Source: Lepas anatifera
Lineage: Eukaryota; Arthropoda; Thecostraca; Lepadidae
Assembly (NCBI GenBank): GCA_034440635.1
Contig: JAOTON010002232.1
Coordinates: 332,001 to 396,000, forward strand
Length of the DNA stretch: 64,000 nucleotides
Direction: 5' to 3'
The notes under the pieces are model-generated. The model made no database searches, was not told the DNA's origin, and worked only from the letters and a program-made list of their open reading frames with translations. The translations under genes and the position numbers were made by a program. Below are positions 50,540 to 62,534 of this stretch, piece by piece (the stretch's first letter is position 1; every line of letters starts with the position of its first letter).

Positions 50540-53500
50540 ACTAATCTCCTTATGAATATCCCTCAGCACTAAAACCATCTTATGGAGTTTCAACAAGCCC
50601 TGCATCTTTGCCGACGGCTCCGCGCGACTTAGCCGCTGGAAACTTGCTGGTGTTCCAGCCCCATCGTCACTTGTGAACTAATGGACGATATCAACCACAA
50701 AATGATCTGCTATGTCTATCCTTTGATCAACGAGGGCTTCATGTGCACATCGACGAGCAAATGGTAACGGATACGTAGGCTCACTTCCACTACCGCTGTG
50801 GCAACGTCGCAGCCGACCAGCAACAGCAAACGAGTGAAAATATCCAACGTCATGCCAGAGGAAAACCGGAAGCAGCTGCCCGGCCTTATTATTCTCTTAT
50901 TCCCATGGGAGTCCACCGCGCTCCCCGGTGCGCAGAGTTCAACACTCCGAACAGGGTGTGGTGCGGCCTGAGGCTGCTGAAGCTGCGTGAACAGACGCCA
51001 GTGTGGTGAGCCACTCTTGGTGCTCACATGTCGCGGCAAATCACCTCTCCCTGGACAGCATCCACGTCATTGACTGCTACCAGGAGGTCTCGTGCCAGGG
51101 TACGTTCTACGACGTGATGTTTTCAGATACTGAGGGCGCAGACACGCGAGAGGCTGCATGGCGCTACGCAGGCTGGCTTTTCGGTCCCATCGTCGGGCGT
51201 GACCTCATGAACGGGAAAAAGCCCACAATGATTTGCTATGCCAATAATCTGATTAGAAACGGCATCAGGTACGTATTGACGAGTACATGGTGCTGGAGTT
51301 ACTGCTGAGGCAGAGTGGTCATTATTTTCTGCTTTAAGGACATAAACAACAACCAAATGAAAATCGCATGATTTAGTTGTCTGTCTTTTTTAGTTTTTCT
51401 CAAGTATGTTTCCGGTATCTTCTGTGTTTATCTCCGCTTTTCTGTTGTATATGTGCCGTTATTGTTTTTGTTTCGCTTTTAGTAGTTTTTTGGTTTGTTG
51501 ATTTGATTTTACTAACCACATAATTTGTCTCGCTGTTCAGATGTGAGTATAGATTTGAGTTTGATCTGTTTCATTACTGCGGAAACCCTTGCTCTTCGTT
51601 CTTTAGTTGGTAATTAATTATTTTTTGCGCTGCCCCCGCGTATTATTTATTGCATCTGTAACATATGTGGGCCCTCGACTTGGAATTATCGATGTTAAGA
51701 TATTTCTGTGTCTATTTGTTCTTTGACGTGTATTTAACATAAATTCAGTGTTCATTACGTTTTTCATTTGCTCGCTTCTGTTCATTTTCTCTTTCCCCTT
51801 TAAAGGTTGTGGTGGTGCCATAGCCGGGAGTGCGCTGTCGCTGTGGTTGGGTGCCCTGTTTGTGCTGGCTATGTCTGTGTGTTATATGAAAAACAATTAA
51901 AAAATCTTTCTCTCTCTCTTTGACACCATGCAAGAAGAAAACCCAGATCGGTTGCAGTTGTGCCGGGAAAACCGGGAACGGCCGCCCAGCAATAGAACTA
52001 TAGAGAACTTGCAATAGAGCTGAAATAGACCTTGTGGGAGCCTAGTGTGTGGAGTTAAGCACTTTAAAGGTAGGTAGATATGGCCTGTGGCCTCCAAAAA
52101 TGCTTTAAAAGACAAAAGCATTGTGTATCATCTAAATAAAGAAATCATGAAGCGAACAGAGTCTGCAAAGCGTGGCACTTTCACCAAGACCTTGTCATTG
52201 CAATTGCCCTATAATACCCCTCTGACTGGTGCAAATTTTGGAGCAAACAAAATGTTGTTTTACTCAAAACCTGCACAGTGTTTTTTCCCACTTTCAAACA
52301 TTATGATGACTTGTGGAACAATGTGGAGCAAATCAGTACGATGAAAATAATAGTATTTTATTATTAGGGATTAGGGCCCACCTATCTGTGTGGTCATATA
52401 ACACAAGGAGAGTTTCAAAACTTCAATTTCCATGTAGAGAGATGAAACAGGAAAAGCTGGTTAAATAGGTAGATACATTACCTTTGCACCTTGGGGAGCA
52501 GTCCCAGTTTCCCATTTTTGGCTAGGCATTGGTCAATTTTTATCCAGGGTTTGGTGTAAATGTTGTGTGGCAGGTGGTGCAAATTAGTGTGGCAATTCAA
52601 TATGGCTGCTGCATCCTAGCTGCCCTGTTGATATACTTTGCAGACTGAACAAACAGTGAGTGATGACAGAAATCAGTGTCACCAGCTGGGGAGTCAGCAG
52701 TTCTTCTCAAGTTTTTGACATGTGGGCAGGGTTAAACACTGTGGACTCATGGTCATTGTTCATATGCATCTGGGCAAGCAATGTGTGTACAGTGGATTGG
52801 ATTGCATGCAACATTTATATTATCACAAGCATTATGGTTAACTGAATATTGAGCATGAGTAGTTGTTCTTAGCATGTTACATCTTATATTCTAGTTTATT
52901 TGTCTAGTCCCAAAACTAATATTGCTGTATTGAAGCCTAGTGTGAGAGATGTGACAGCCAACTAGGAAAGGTACATCATTTTTTATTTGTGTTTTCCATG
53001 AAGACAGGAGAGAACAAGAGAGCAGAAAGATGAAAGCACAGGAGCAGGCACAAGAGAATCAAGCAAAAGGGAATAATGAGCAACAGAAACAGATAGAAAT
53101 TGCAGACAACTGAAACGTACACAATAACAACAAGAAGATGGGTATATCATACAACCGGAGCCAAATATAACATAGCCTGATATACCTTGACATCAACATA
53201 CCTAAAGGAGTCAAGTTCATAGTGTTATTTTCCTAGCACTTTAACATGAACCATGCTATACAATAGCACTTAATGGATGCCATCACAAATCCTATTCAGA
53301 TCACATGTTGGCCATCAAGACAGGATGGATATGGTCATGGACCAGTCTGCAGAAGGTGGCTGGTTTGAACGAGATCTCTTTGGGGCAGCCTCAGGGCAGA
53401 CCTACACCAGTTTGGTGCAGCTATTGACCATCTTTGGGACAAGTAAGGAAACCTTGGGGCAGAAACTGACGATTGGAGCAACAATGACAGACCAAGGCCG

Positions 53501-53874
53501 ACACTGGAGCACCAAAAAGAAAAATAGAAAAAAGAAAATGAGTATTATCTTAGTAGCCTTCCTACATCCTAAAATAGAAATGCATGCCACAGTAGAAAGG
53601 AAACTCTACCCAGCAACCCAATTTAAGTCCAATTGAGGCGGGTTTTCAGCAGCTTCAAAACCCTCGTCGACAAGCCTGCCGCGTTCCGCAGACCGGTTCA
53701 TGGATATGCAAAAAGCAAGGCATACTCACATCCATCACCTCAGCCATGTGCTATCTTTCGAGGAATTATTTCTCGGATGAGACTTGAAACCACAGCAGAA
53801 GCGACACTTGTTTTGCACGGCAGCCAACAAAGATAAATCCACTAATATCCTCAATCAGAGATTCCTAATTTGAC
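50540..53874. other. No gene recognised
   Basis: Frames at 50716-51039, 51003-51308 and 53277-53636 have no motif I know. From 51.4 to 53.8 kb the sequence is AT-rich and could be intronic or untranslated. Confidence 0.35.
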
Positions 53875-53960
53875 AACTCTGCGCGTGCCGAGCGTGCTGG
53901 CTGATCGAGGAGCGCGGCGGCGGAATATTATTGCGCGCTTCGCGTGGGCCGCGCCGGAAA
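53875..53960. other. Short CpG-rich segment
   Basis: About 85 bp of high CpG (gagcgcggcggcggaatatt, cgcgcttcgcg) in AT-rich surroundings. No function assigned. Confidence 0.35.
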
Positions 53961-54289
53961 TAGCTCAAGTTAAGGTAGCTGAAAAGGCTAGGTACGCAGG
54001 GTTCATACTGACCCAAGCGAAAAATATAAATGACGTCACATAATATATCTCTGCCCTCGTAAAAAAAATCTGTGCCGTAGCCAAGGAGATCCTAAGGGTC
54101 CACTAAACCCCTTGGACCAATCTTAATTACCACAAATGATTATCTCATCAGGGCGCCCCACAATATTCGTTCATAGGGGCCCCGAGTCGGTACCAGGCCC
54201 TCCTCTCCGATAGTTGGTCTTAGGAACTATAGTAACTATAGAGCAAACAATCTAGACCATAGGCATGCCAAAGGTATCCTCCCAGCAAG

Positions 54290-55075
54290 CCGAAACGAAT
54301 GATATATAATTTGACCTTACTTGGTCAAATCAGGTCAAATATAGGATTTTATCTGACCTGAGGTCAGGTCAAGGTGAAGTAAGGTCAAACTGCATATCAT
54401 TAGAAATGCAAGGATGAGGCAAACCCAATGCCGTTAAAATAAATGTTCTACAACCAACCTTTTTCAAGTTATTCAGTTCAAACCATTTTCCCGTGTATTT
54501 CCAATGGAGAAGTCATGGCTCGTACCTGACCTTAGGTCATCTTTATAAAAAATACCAGAATATATTTTGTAGAGCTCGGTGAGCCCATTATGTGATAAGA
54601 GTTTTAGGTAATCGGATAGGTTCACCATAAGTGTCGCCACCGGCAAAAAAGTAGGGGCCAGCCAAACTTCAACCTGATGCTGACAAAAAACTTTCAACAT
54701 CAGGACCAAAAACTGTTCGATTTTGGGCTCCTCGCTGCATTCCGCAGCGGCTGGATATAAGAATGTCCGGTTGTCTCTCATTTTGACTGAGATCAGGAAA
54801 TTTTTGGCCAAAAGGTGGGGGGCCAGCCCCCTCCTGCCCCCCTTTTCCGACGCGTATGAGGTTCACCATGTGCTGACTTATGCTATTTAAATTGTTTTGA
54901 TGTCAGGTCACTTGACCTGCACTGGTGACCTGACTTGCGATGACCCAGCCTCAAAATGTTGCTAAAAGTTGTAAAATGATAAGAGGAAAGGTATAGGTAG
55001 CACCTAGGTACCAATTACGGCGGCACGTAGCGCCGGGGGTACTCGTCCCCATCAATGCGCGTGTTAATCTCAGAG
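54290..55075 (-). repeat. Dispersed 0.9-kb element, copy 3 (with nested insertion)
   Basis: Matches copy 1 (6825-7470) over most of its length, including aatgccgttaaaataaatg, ccaatggag and gctcgtacctgaccttaggt. It is split by a MITE at 54629-54864. AGGTCA hexamers are dense (tgacctgaggtcaggtcaag at 54355-54373). Confidence 0.75.
54629..54864 (+). mobile_element. MITE nested in the dispersed element
   Basis: About 236 bp bounded by a repeated ggttcaccat (before 54629 and after 54864), which is continuous in copy 1 as gttcaccctg. Internal gc-rich blocks (tttggccaaaaggtgggggg, gtgtcgccac) resemble the hAT MITE at 10692-10877, so it is probably a related element. Confidence 0.6.
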
Positions 55076-55311
55076 CTGCAAAAAGTCGGGCTCTCGGGTC
55101 ATAAAGTGCCCGACAGATTTTAGGGCACGGTATGGTCCTGCGACAGATCTTACAATCTGTGAGAAAAAAAATCTTGAAAGGAAACAGAAAATATTTTTTG
55201 TTCTAAAAAAACTCAATATTAGAATTGTCACCTCTTTCACTCAACAAGTTTTTCATGAATTTGCACCTCTCCCATATCAAGCCAGTGTGCGGCAAGAACC
55301 GATGGAAAAGC

Positions 55312-55477
55312 ACGTCCCTGTGCTTTGTGGGACGTTAAACTTTGGCTTCTAAATTAACCCTCCATTGAGGGAGTTGCTCGTTCGGGTGGTGGGGTCGGGG
55401 TCTCCGTGACAAGTCCCTTGATGACTTTAGTGAGACTCCGACTCCACCAGTCGTACTAGGAACAACTTGAATGAAAT

Positions 55478-55532
<55 letters not shown>
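55312..55532 (+). mobile_element. SINE-1, 5'-truncated, with a 51-base poly(A) tail
   Basis: Matches the 3' half of the SINE at 49943-50290 (tgctttgtgggacgttaaac, ttgctcgttcgggtggtggg, gtccgtgacaagtcccttgatgac-type blocks) and ends in an uninterrupted A51 run (55482-55532). The pure tail suggests recent insertion. Confidence 0.85.
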
Positions 55533-55534
<2 letters not shown>

Positions 55535-55652
55535 GAGGGACTTATGAATCGAGGGACCTTTGAATAGAGGGCCTTATGCACAGAGGGTCTTTTCGAGGGA
55601 CTTATGAATCGAGGGACCTTTGAATAGAGGGCCTTATGCACAGAGGGCGTTT
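55533..55652 (+). repeat. 60-bp tandem duplication after the poly(A)
   Basis: Two almost identical 60-bp copies (55533-55592, 55593-55652) starting tcgagggacttatgaatcga. Either a very recent duplication or an assembly artefact next to the homopolymer. Confidence 0.9.
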
Positions 55653-55697
55653 TAAACGTCACCCAGAAAATCCTCTGCTGGAAAAATTCCTTCACCG

Positions 55698-55846
55698 GCC
55701 TGTCGGGCACGATTTGCACGCAACAGCTTGGCCCGACAGGCTGCCATAAAGGCCTTTCGACAGGCAAAACAGTTTTTTTCCTTCGTTTCCTTCGTTTGGA
55801 AGTACGCTCAACGCTGCCGGAAGGGCGCTGTTTGAACAGCGCCCTT
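55698..55846. other. Two strong perfect hairpins
   Basis: GCCTGTCGGGC (55698-55708) pairs with GCCCGACAGGC (55731-55741), and AAGGGCGCTGTT (55821-55832) pairs with AACAGCGCCCTT (55835-55846) across a two-base spacer. The DNA between is CpG-containing. No known RNA class fits by eye. Confidence 0.7.
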
Positions 55847-56085
55847 GCGGTAAAGCCGGTGTAAAAAATATCTTTGGTTTGAAAAGCAGCCCTGCGGTTT
55901 GGTGTGTTGCGTCGTGGATGTGATGGAGGCCAAGGCCCTAGAATCCCGCAAAATCCCGTGGTGTGGTGGAGGCAATACGTTGCAAGGTTGTGTTTTTTAT
56001 TATTTTCTCTTGCATTACTTTGGTATACATCTTGAGTAAACTGGTTGAGCTTGGATTTCATCGTCCATAGTTGAAGGGCTGATAA

Positions 56086-56313
56086 ATGGTTCCGATTAAG
56101 CTGAAGCCCCTTCCACCGTCCCGTGTCAAGCTTAAATGTGGATTTGAGGGATGTGGGTATTTTGGCGAAAAACGTTTTTTAAGGAGCATCAGCGAATCCA
56201 GCATTCTGAGCTGCCCTGCAAGTTCAGGAACAGTGGTTTTGGCCAAGGAGGTCGTTTTGAAGCATGGATCAAACAGCGGGCAGATCAGAACAGTGTGGGG
56301 AGAAAACAAACAA
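56086..56313 (+). CDS. Probable C2H2 zinc-finger first exon, with frame break
   Basis: ATG at 56086 gives a basic, proline-containing start and then KCGFEGCGYFGEKR. After the T run at 56173-56178 the protein continues one base out of frame as KEHQRIQHSELPCKF, which completes a Cys-X4-Cys-X11/12-His-X4-His finger. It then reads FGQGGRFEAWIKQRADQ to a strong donor GTAAGT at 56314. The T run is one short of an open frame, as with the G run in TMEM165 exon 5. Later exons were not found. It may be a gene with a consensus error, or a pseudogene exon. Confidence 0.45.
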
Positions 56314-56319
56314 GTAAGT

Positions 56320-57954
56320 TAGGTGGTGTTCGTTGTAATTTCGGCAGCTTACATTTATTTCCATACAGTATGTTTTGCTCACTGTTGATCAATAATTTTA
56401 AATGATATTAATAAGAGAAAAATGAATTTTACCAGCAAACTGGTCAAATTAGACTAAAACATTTGTTTTTCCCTTCCATCTTCTTTTAAATCCAATGCCT
56501 TTTGTCCAGAATTAACCACAAAAGTTGCATACCTTCATCAGTGGATTTGTAGATGCCAAAGAAACAAAACTCTTCACCTTTCTACATTAATTTGAGTTTT
56601 AAGTACCAAACTATTTCTCCCATTTCATTTTATTGACTTACCTAAATATGCCTATGATCTATGTCAAGGGGACAAAGATATAACAAAAACACAGCCTAGT
56701 GCAACCTTTACTCATTCCTTTTACTCTTAACTTCCTTGGAAACATGATATTTATTTGACATTTACTATCTAACTGACTTAAGGTTATTTATTAGCCTCAT
56801 TAACTTCAGATCCTAAACCACCTACCCTCATGGAATTGAGCACGGCAATGAATGAAAAATTTTGAAATAGCCAACAGCTTCAAAATTTAGGATTATTCAT
56901 GTAAACATGCATTTAAAAGCCATGGAAAGCTAATATTACATGTTTGCATTCAACTACAGTAGCCATGATCCTTAAAAAAACACTTTTTCGAATATCAAAA
57001 AAGTACCCCTCCAATCTTGTTTGTCTGGCCATCAGAGCAAAATCCATATATATCCAAATATCCATAATCCAAATATATCCATATCCAAATATCCAAATAT
57101 CCATAACAAGGGGAGATATTGTGTCTTCGTCTCCTTTCATGTAATTGCTCAGTATTCGTTTTTGCTCAGTATTGTAATTGCTAAGTAAGCTAGCTCAGTA
57201 AGTAATTGCTCAGTATTGTAATTGCTTCGTATTCACGGCACAAACACTACCAGAGAATTGATGCAAATGCTAGTGCTCACGTCTCCGAGAGTCGGTAGTG
57301 TTCTGTCCATTTAGAGTGGGCTATTTAGTTAAATTGCTGGCCTTCGTTTAGTCGTGACCGGAATGGCCCTGAACTATCACAGCACACGCTAAAATCGCTG
57401 TATATGTTATTTAATCGGTGGAAAGGCTTATTGTTCCTTGTTTGGCCTACCCTAGAGAAGGTTGGTGCTACCTTTCATCATGCTGATATGGTAACTGCGT
57501 GCCTGCTAAATTATCAGGCATCACTCTGAAACGAGGTGAGATTTCGTGTTTTCATTTCCTTTCATTTAATCGCTCAGTATTCGTTTGTAGCACAAACACC
57601 CCCAGACGGAAGTCACCCATAACGCTAGTTCTCATGCCACCGATAAAGCCCGGCCATGGCGCCGCTGTTCAGGAAGCCGGATAGACGCGGCTGGGTCTGG
57701 TCACCGCTGCTCGTGCCGAGATGTAACCCTAAGGAGAGGACCATCTGACGCTTGGATTGACGCCTAGTGATATCCATTGGTGTCAAACTAGAAGTTTTTT
57801 ATGCTAATTTTAGTATTTTCTATTAAGAATGTGGAAAATGAGTAGGAACGTTTTACCAATTGAATGGGTTTTAGACAATGTTAATAGTCCTATCCTAACC
57901 ACCCGACAGATTTGGAGGTTTTTTCGAAAGTGCCCGACAGATTTGAGATTTTTG
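56320..57954. other. No further exon recognised; AT-rich
   Basis: Contains a tatccaaata-type microsatellite (57036-57106) and a diverged duplicate block (57120-57290 against 57550-57640, sharing gctcagtattcgtttt and gcacaaacac). If the zinc-finger exon is real, this could be its first intron. Confidence 0.35.
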
Positions 57955-58168
57955 CAGCTCTGGTTAATCTGGGGGCCCGAGAGTTAGTCTCATTTGCCGC
58001 CGCAGACTGTTGGTCTTAGGGGGCCCCCAAAAGGTAATCTTGGGAACCCTTTGAGAGTTAGCCTTAGGTTGTGCCAGCCGAGTTTTGGTCTATAAGGGGC
58101 TCCGAGAATCAGTCTCGGGGAAGGCCCAAAAGTTAGTCTCAAAGGGAACACCTGGAGTCAGTCTTAGG
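57955..58168 (+). repeat. gagagttagtctcagg minisatellite, left part
   Basis: Degenerate units of the kind gagagttagtctcaggggcc. It resumes at 61775 after the hAT-like insertion. Confidence 0.7.
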
Positions 58169-59079
58169 CAGGGGCGCAGCCAGAGCTTTGGTATGGGGGG
58201 CACACCAACTTTGAGGGGCACCCCGGGGAAAAAAGGGCACTTTTTAACGTAACCTTAAAACTTACTATATCTTTGTTTATATCATTTTTTGGGCATCTTT
58301 GGTTCGATAAAAATGCAAATAAACCATTGACGGAGAAGGAAAATTCCATTGAAACCGAAAAAAGGAAAAAATCACCAAAATGTCATGGAAGTAGCCAAAA
58401 CATGACTGTTTTGGATAGATTTCAGGGTAAATCAGCCAACTCATGCAATTACTTAATGTCAAAGAAATCAGGGGAGCATGTGATATCAGCTACCATGTGC
58501 AAGTTAAGGCATATTGGAGTCGAAAATTCATTTTTTATGAGCACTGGTTTTGTGACGAGTGAGCCCTGGCTGAACGCGAATTAAGTTCCTTGCCTCCCAC
58601 AATCACCGTGGGACGAGGAGTGGCATAGTGTCTTTGGAAGAACACAATTTTTGCTGCTGGAATGATTTGGGAGATACCTTTTGAACGCGTTTATCAAGTT
58701 CCGTATTCTCAAGGATCGGTCCCAGTTACGAGTAAAGGAAAGGAGAACAGGCCGGTGGTTTGGATGGGGATGGTGTGACAAGTTTGAAAATTGTGAAAAT
58801 AAGTTCTTCATTTAAATTAATTAGTAGAAATCCTGGTTTAGGGGACTGTGCTCTGAGCTTAGGGCCACATGCCTTACTATCATCCCTTCCCAGAATCCAC
58901 CAATATAATAAGCATTTTATATAACCAGGGGTGCCTAGGCATCACAGGTCGTTTTAGAGATTCTTCATTCCTCGTTAGCTCCGTTTTACAAGGGGAGTTT
59001 CCATTGTGTTCTTATTCCCCATCTATTCAAGACCAGCTCTAGGGCCCCCAAGTGTGCATCAGAGGCCTCCATAGCAGCT

Positions 59080-60900
59080 TCCCCCATCCCCCCAGTTGTA
59101 CCTCCAGGGACTAGACTAGCTCAGCCCCGAGATGATGGGAGTTGGCCTTGTTTTCTTATTATCTGTCTATTCAAGACCACCTCAGGGGCCCCTGATGTAG
59201 ATCAGGGCCCAGAGCAGTTCACGCTTCACCCAGGGACTAGACTAGCTCATTTGACCCAGAGATGAGGTCATCAGACTAGCTCAATGGTCCACAGATAGGC
59301 TCATAGGGCCTTAAACCAGTTCAAGAAGCCCCAGAACAGTTTAAGGCGCCAGATTACCTCTGGGGGCCTCAAGCCGACTTAAAAGGCTCTCACAAGCTCA
59401 GCGCCCAGATCAGCTCAGGGTACCCCCAGAACCCAGATCCGCTCTTGGTCCCCGGATCAGCTCTTAGGGCCCCAGATCAGTTCAGGGGCCTCAAGTCAGG
59501 TCAGGGGGCAAGATCATGTCAGGGGCACTAAATCAGCTCAGGCATCCCTCCCCAGCTCGGGGCCCAATTAGTTCAAAAGCCCCAGAGCTGCTCACGGGAC
59601 ACCAGATCGGCCCATAGGGCACCAGATCAGCTTTGGGGACAAACAATAAGATCAATGATCCCCGACCAGCTCGGAGCCCGGGTCAGCTCAGGAATACCAG
59701 CTCAAGTCAGGAGGCACTTAATCAGCTCAGGAGCCCCATACCACATCAGGGGCCCTCACCAACCCATGTAGGCCCAGCTCAGCTCAGGGCCTGGAAGCTG
59801 CTCAGGAAATCACGTAATCAACCCAGGAGACCCGGGTCAGTTTAAAGGGCACCATATTGGCCATGGGGCGCCAGACTAGCTCAGAGGTAATCAGATGGGC
59901 TCAGGAGACACACTGATGACTCAACAGGCACCAGATCGACTCAGGGGGCATTAGTTAAGTTCAGGGGGCAGTATATCTGCTCAGGGTGCACCAGATTGAT
60001 CAGCTCAGGGGGCAAGTTCAAGTCAGGGGCACTAAATCAGCTCAGGGATCCCTAACCAGCTCGGGGGCCAATCAGTTCAAAAGCCCCAGAGCTGCTCAGG
60101 GGACACCAAATGCCCAAACGGCACGAGATCAGCTTCGGGGTAAACAATCAGATCAGTGGTCCCCGACCAGCTCGGAAATACCAGATCAGGTCAGGAGGCA
60201 CTTAATCAGCTCAGGAGCCCCATACCATCTCAGGAGCCCTCATCAGCCTCTGTGGGCCCAGCTCAGCTCAGGGCCTTAGAGCTGCTCATGAAATCACGTA
60301 AGGAGGCCCAGGTCAGCTTAAAGGGCACCAGATTAGCTCAGGGGGCACCAGACTAGCTCAGAATGCATCAGATGGGTTCAGGAGGCACCAGATCGACTCA
60401 GGGGCATTATTGCAGCTCAGGTGGCACCAGATCGATCCTCTCGGGGGCCCAAATCAGCTCTCAGTCCTTCAGACTATGGCAGGGGCCTAAATCAGCTCAG
60501 GGAGCAGCATAACAGCTCAGGGGACACAAGATGGGCTCAGGGCCCACCAAACCAGCTCAGGGGGGTAACAGACCATCTAAAGAGACATCAATAATCAGCT
60601 GAGGGGACACCTAATCAGCTGAAGAGGCACCATATTGACTTAGGAGACAGTAGATCAACTTGGGGAGGGATGAGATCAGCTCAGGGGCCCGAATCAGCTC
60701 AAGGGTCACTAAATCAGCTATTAGGGCACCAAGCAGGCTCGGAGGCATTAGACTAAATCAGAGGCATTATATAGGTTCAGGAGGCACAAGTATTTGCTCA
60801 GTGGGACACTCGATAGACTCTGGGGCACCAGATCAGCTTGGAGGGCAAGTAATCAGCTCAAGGGGCCAAGACCAGCTGAGAGGCCACGAGATGAGCTCAA
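59080..60900 (+). repeat. Degenerate array inside the hAT-like element
   Basis: Some 60 or more degenerate units of about 25-35 bp with the words agctcaggggcaccagatca. It fills half the element. Confidence 0.85.
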
Positions 60901-61774
60901 GGGGCACCAGATTAGCTTCACCCGTACGATTATTGGCGACGATGAGGCATTAGGTGGACACATACTAGGTACCCATACTCTTCCCGGGTGCTTGGAAAGG
61001 CGACAGAATGCCCTAGCTGACCAAAAAGGTATTAATTTATCCAACAATGGTTGGACAAATCGCAACAAATCGCTACATGCAGTCCAGTTACATCTAGGTT
61101 CAACGGCGTAGGGCACTAAATTTCGAGCGGCACGGTTCAAATTGGGGACACCACCTGGCAATCAAAGGGCACCCGGTATTGACGGTGGCACATGCCCCCT
61201 GTGCCCCCTGGCCGCACCCCTGGACAGTAGATCAACTCCGGGAGGCATTAAATAAGCTCAGGGGCCCCGGATCAGCTCAAGGGGCACTAAAACAGCTAAT
61301 AGGGCACCAGGCAAGCTCGGAGGCATCAGACTAACTCAGCATTATATAGGTTCGGAAGGCACAATTATTTTCTCAGATGGGCACCAGATTGACTACGAGG
61401 GCACCAGATTGACTACGAGGGCACCAGATCAGCTCAGAGGGCACATGATCAGCTTCAGGGGGCACCAGATACGCTCCACCCGCACGATTATTGGCGGCGA
61501 TGAGGTATTATCTGGAAACGGATTACGTGCCTATACTCTTCCCGGGTGCTTGCAAAGGCGACAGAATGCCTTAACTGACCAAAAAAGGCACTTAATTGTC
61601 AAACAATAGTTAAAATCGCTAAATGCAGTCTAGTTCCATCTAGGCTCAACGGCGTAAGCCACTAAATTTCGAGCGGTACGGCCCAAAGAGGGTACACCAC
61701 CTGGCAATCAAAAGGGCACCCCGGCACCGATGGGGGGGCACGTGCACCCTGTGCCCCCCCTGGCTGCACCCCTG
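60646..61774 (+). repeat. Tandem duplication of the 3' end of the hAT-like element
   Basis: 60646-61222 and 61223-61774 are diverged copies, each starting gacagtagatcaact and ending with the TIR (ctggccgcacccctg / ctggctgcacccctg). Both include the block around actcttcccgggtgcttg and aaaggcgacagaatgcc. Confidence 0.85.
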
Positions 61775-61782
61775 GTCTTAGG

Positions 61783-62270
61783 GCTATCCGGGAGCTAATC
61801 TTGGGACTCTGAGAGAAATTCCCAGAGGTGCTCCCGAGTTTTGGGTTCACAGGCCCGAGAGTCCGTCTCAGGGGCCACGAGTTAGCCTTAAGCTCTTGAT
61901 GGCAAATCTGGGCATCCGAGAGTTAGTCTCAGAAACGCAAGACTCAGTCTCAGGGGTGTTTCCCCCTCCTAGAGTGTTAGTCGCAGGGGGCACCTCAGCG
62001 TTAGTCTCAGAGGGCTGTTGGGAATCATTCCCATCCCCTCCCCCCCGAGAGTAAGCCTCAGAGGTCTCCCGAGAGCTAAGCTGGATGCCCCCAGAGAGCC
62101 AGTCTCAGCCTACCCCCCCTCCCCGAGAGCGGACCAGGGGTCCCATAGTTAGTCTCAGAGGTGCTGCCAGAACTAATTTTAGGAGCCCCGAGATAAAGCC
62201 TCCCGGGCCCCTCAGTTTTGGTCTACGAGGCCCCGGGAATCATCCTCAGGGGCCCCCGATAACTAATGGC
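61783..62270 (+). repeat. gagagttagtctcagg minisatellite, right part
   Basis: Continues the array at 57955-58168 in the same phase and orientation. Confidence 0.7.
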
Positions 62271-62534
62271 ACTACGCAGAGTATTGGTAAACATTTCTAG
62301 TAGATGGAGACTGTAATGCTTTGCGGTCAAAATGACTGACTTTCAACAACTTGTAGATCAAAGCCTGTGTTCAAGCTGGTCAGTCTGACTACCAGAGTGA
62401 AATGAGGTTCAGTCAGCTAGGTATATGTACCTATGTAATAATATTTTGCACACAACAATAGGTTTTTATATTTACCGAAGTATGATTTAAAGCCAGTGGT
62501 TATTGTAGCCGCCCTAACATATATAGGCCGGTTT

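Larger units (their letters stand above)
58169..61774 (+). mobile_element. 3.6-kb hAT-like element with perfect 8-bp target duplication
   Basis: Begins CAGGGGCGCAGCCAG (58169-58183) and ends CTGGCTGCACCCCTG (61760-61774), a 15-bp TIR with one mismatch, flanked on both sides by GTCTTAGG (58161-58168, 61775-61782). This is the signature of a hAT transposon. It interrupts a minisatellite that continues on both sides. The inside has no transposase frame; it holds AT-rich sequence (58.2-58.9 kb), a long degenerate array and a duplicated 3' end. Confidence 0.8.

Noticed and set aside
55456..56061. 201-codon minus frame
   Set aside because: Contains the translated poly(T), the 60-bp duplication and hairpin sequences; not protein-like.
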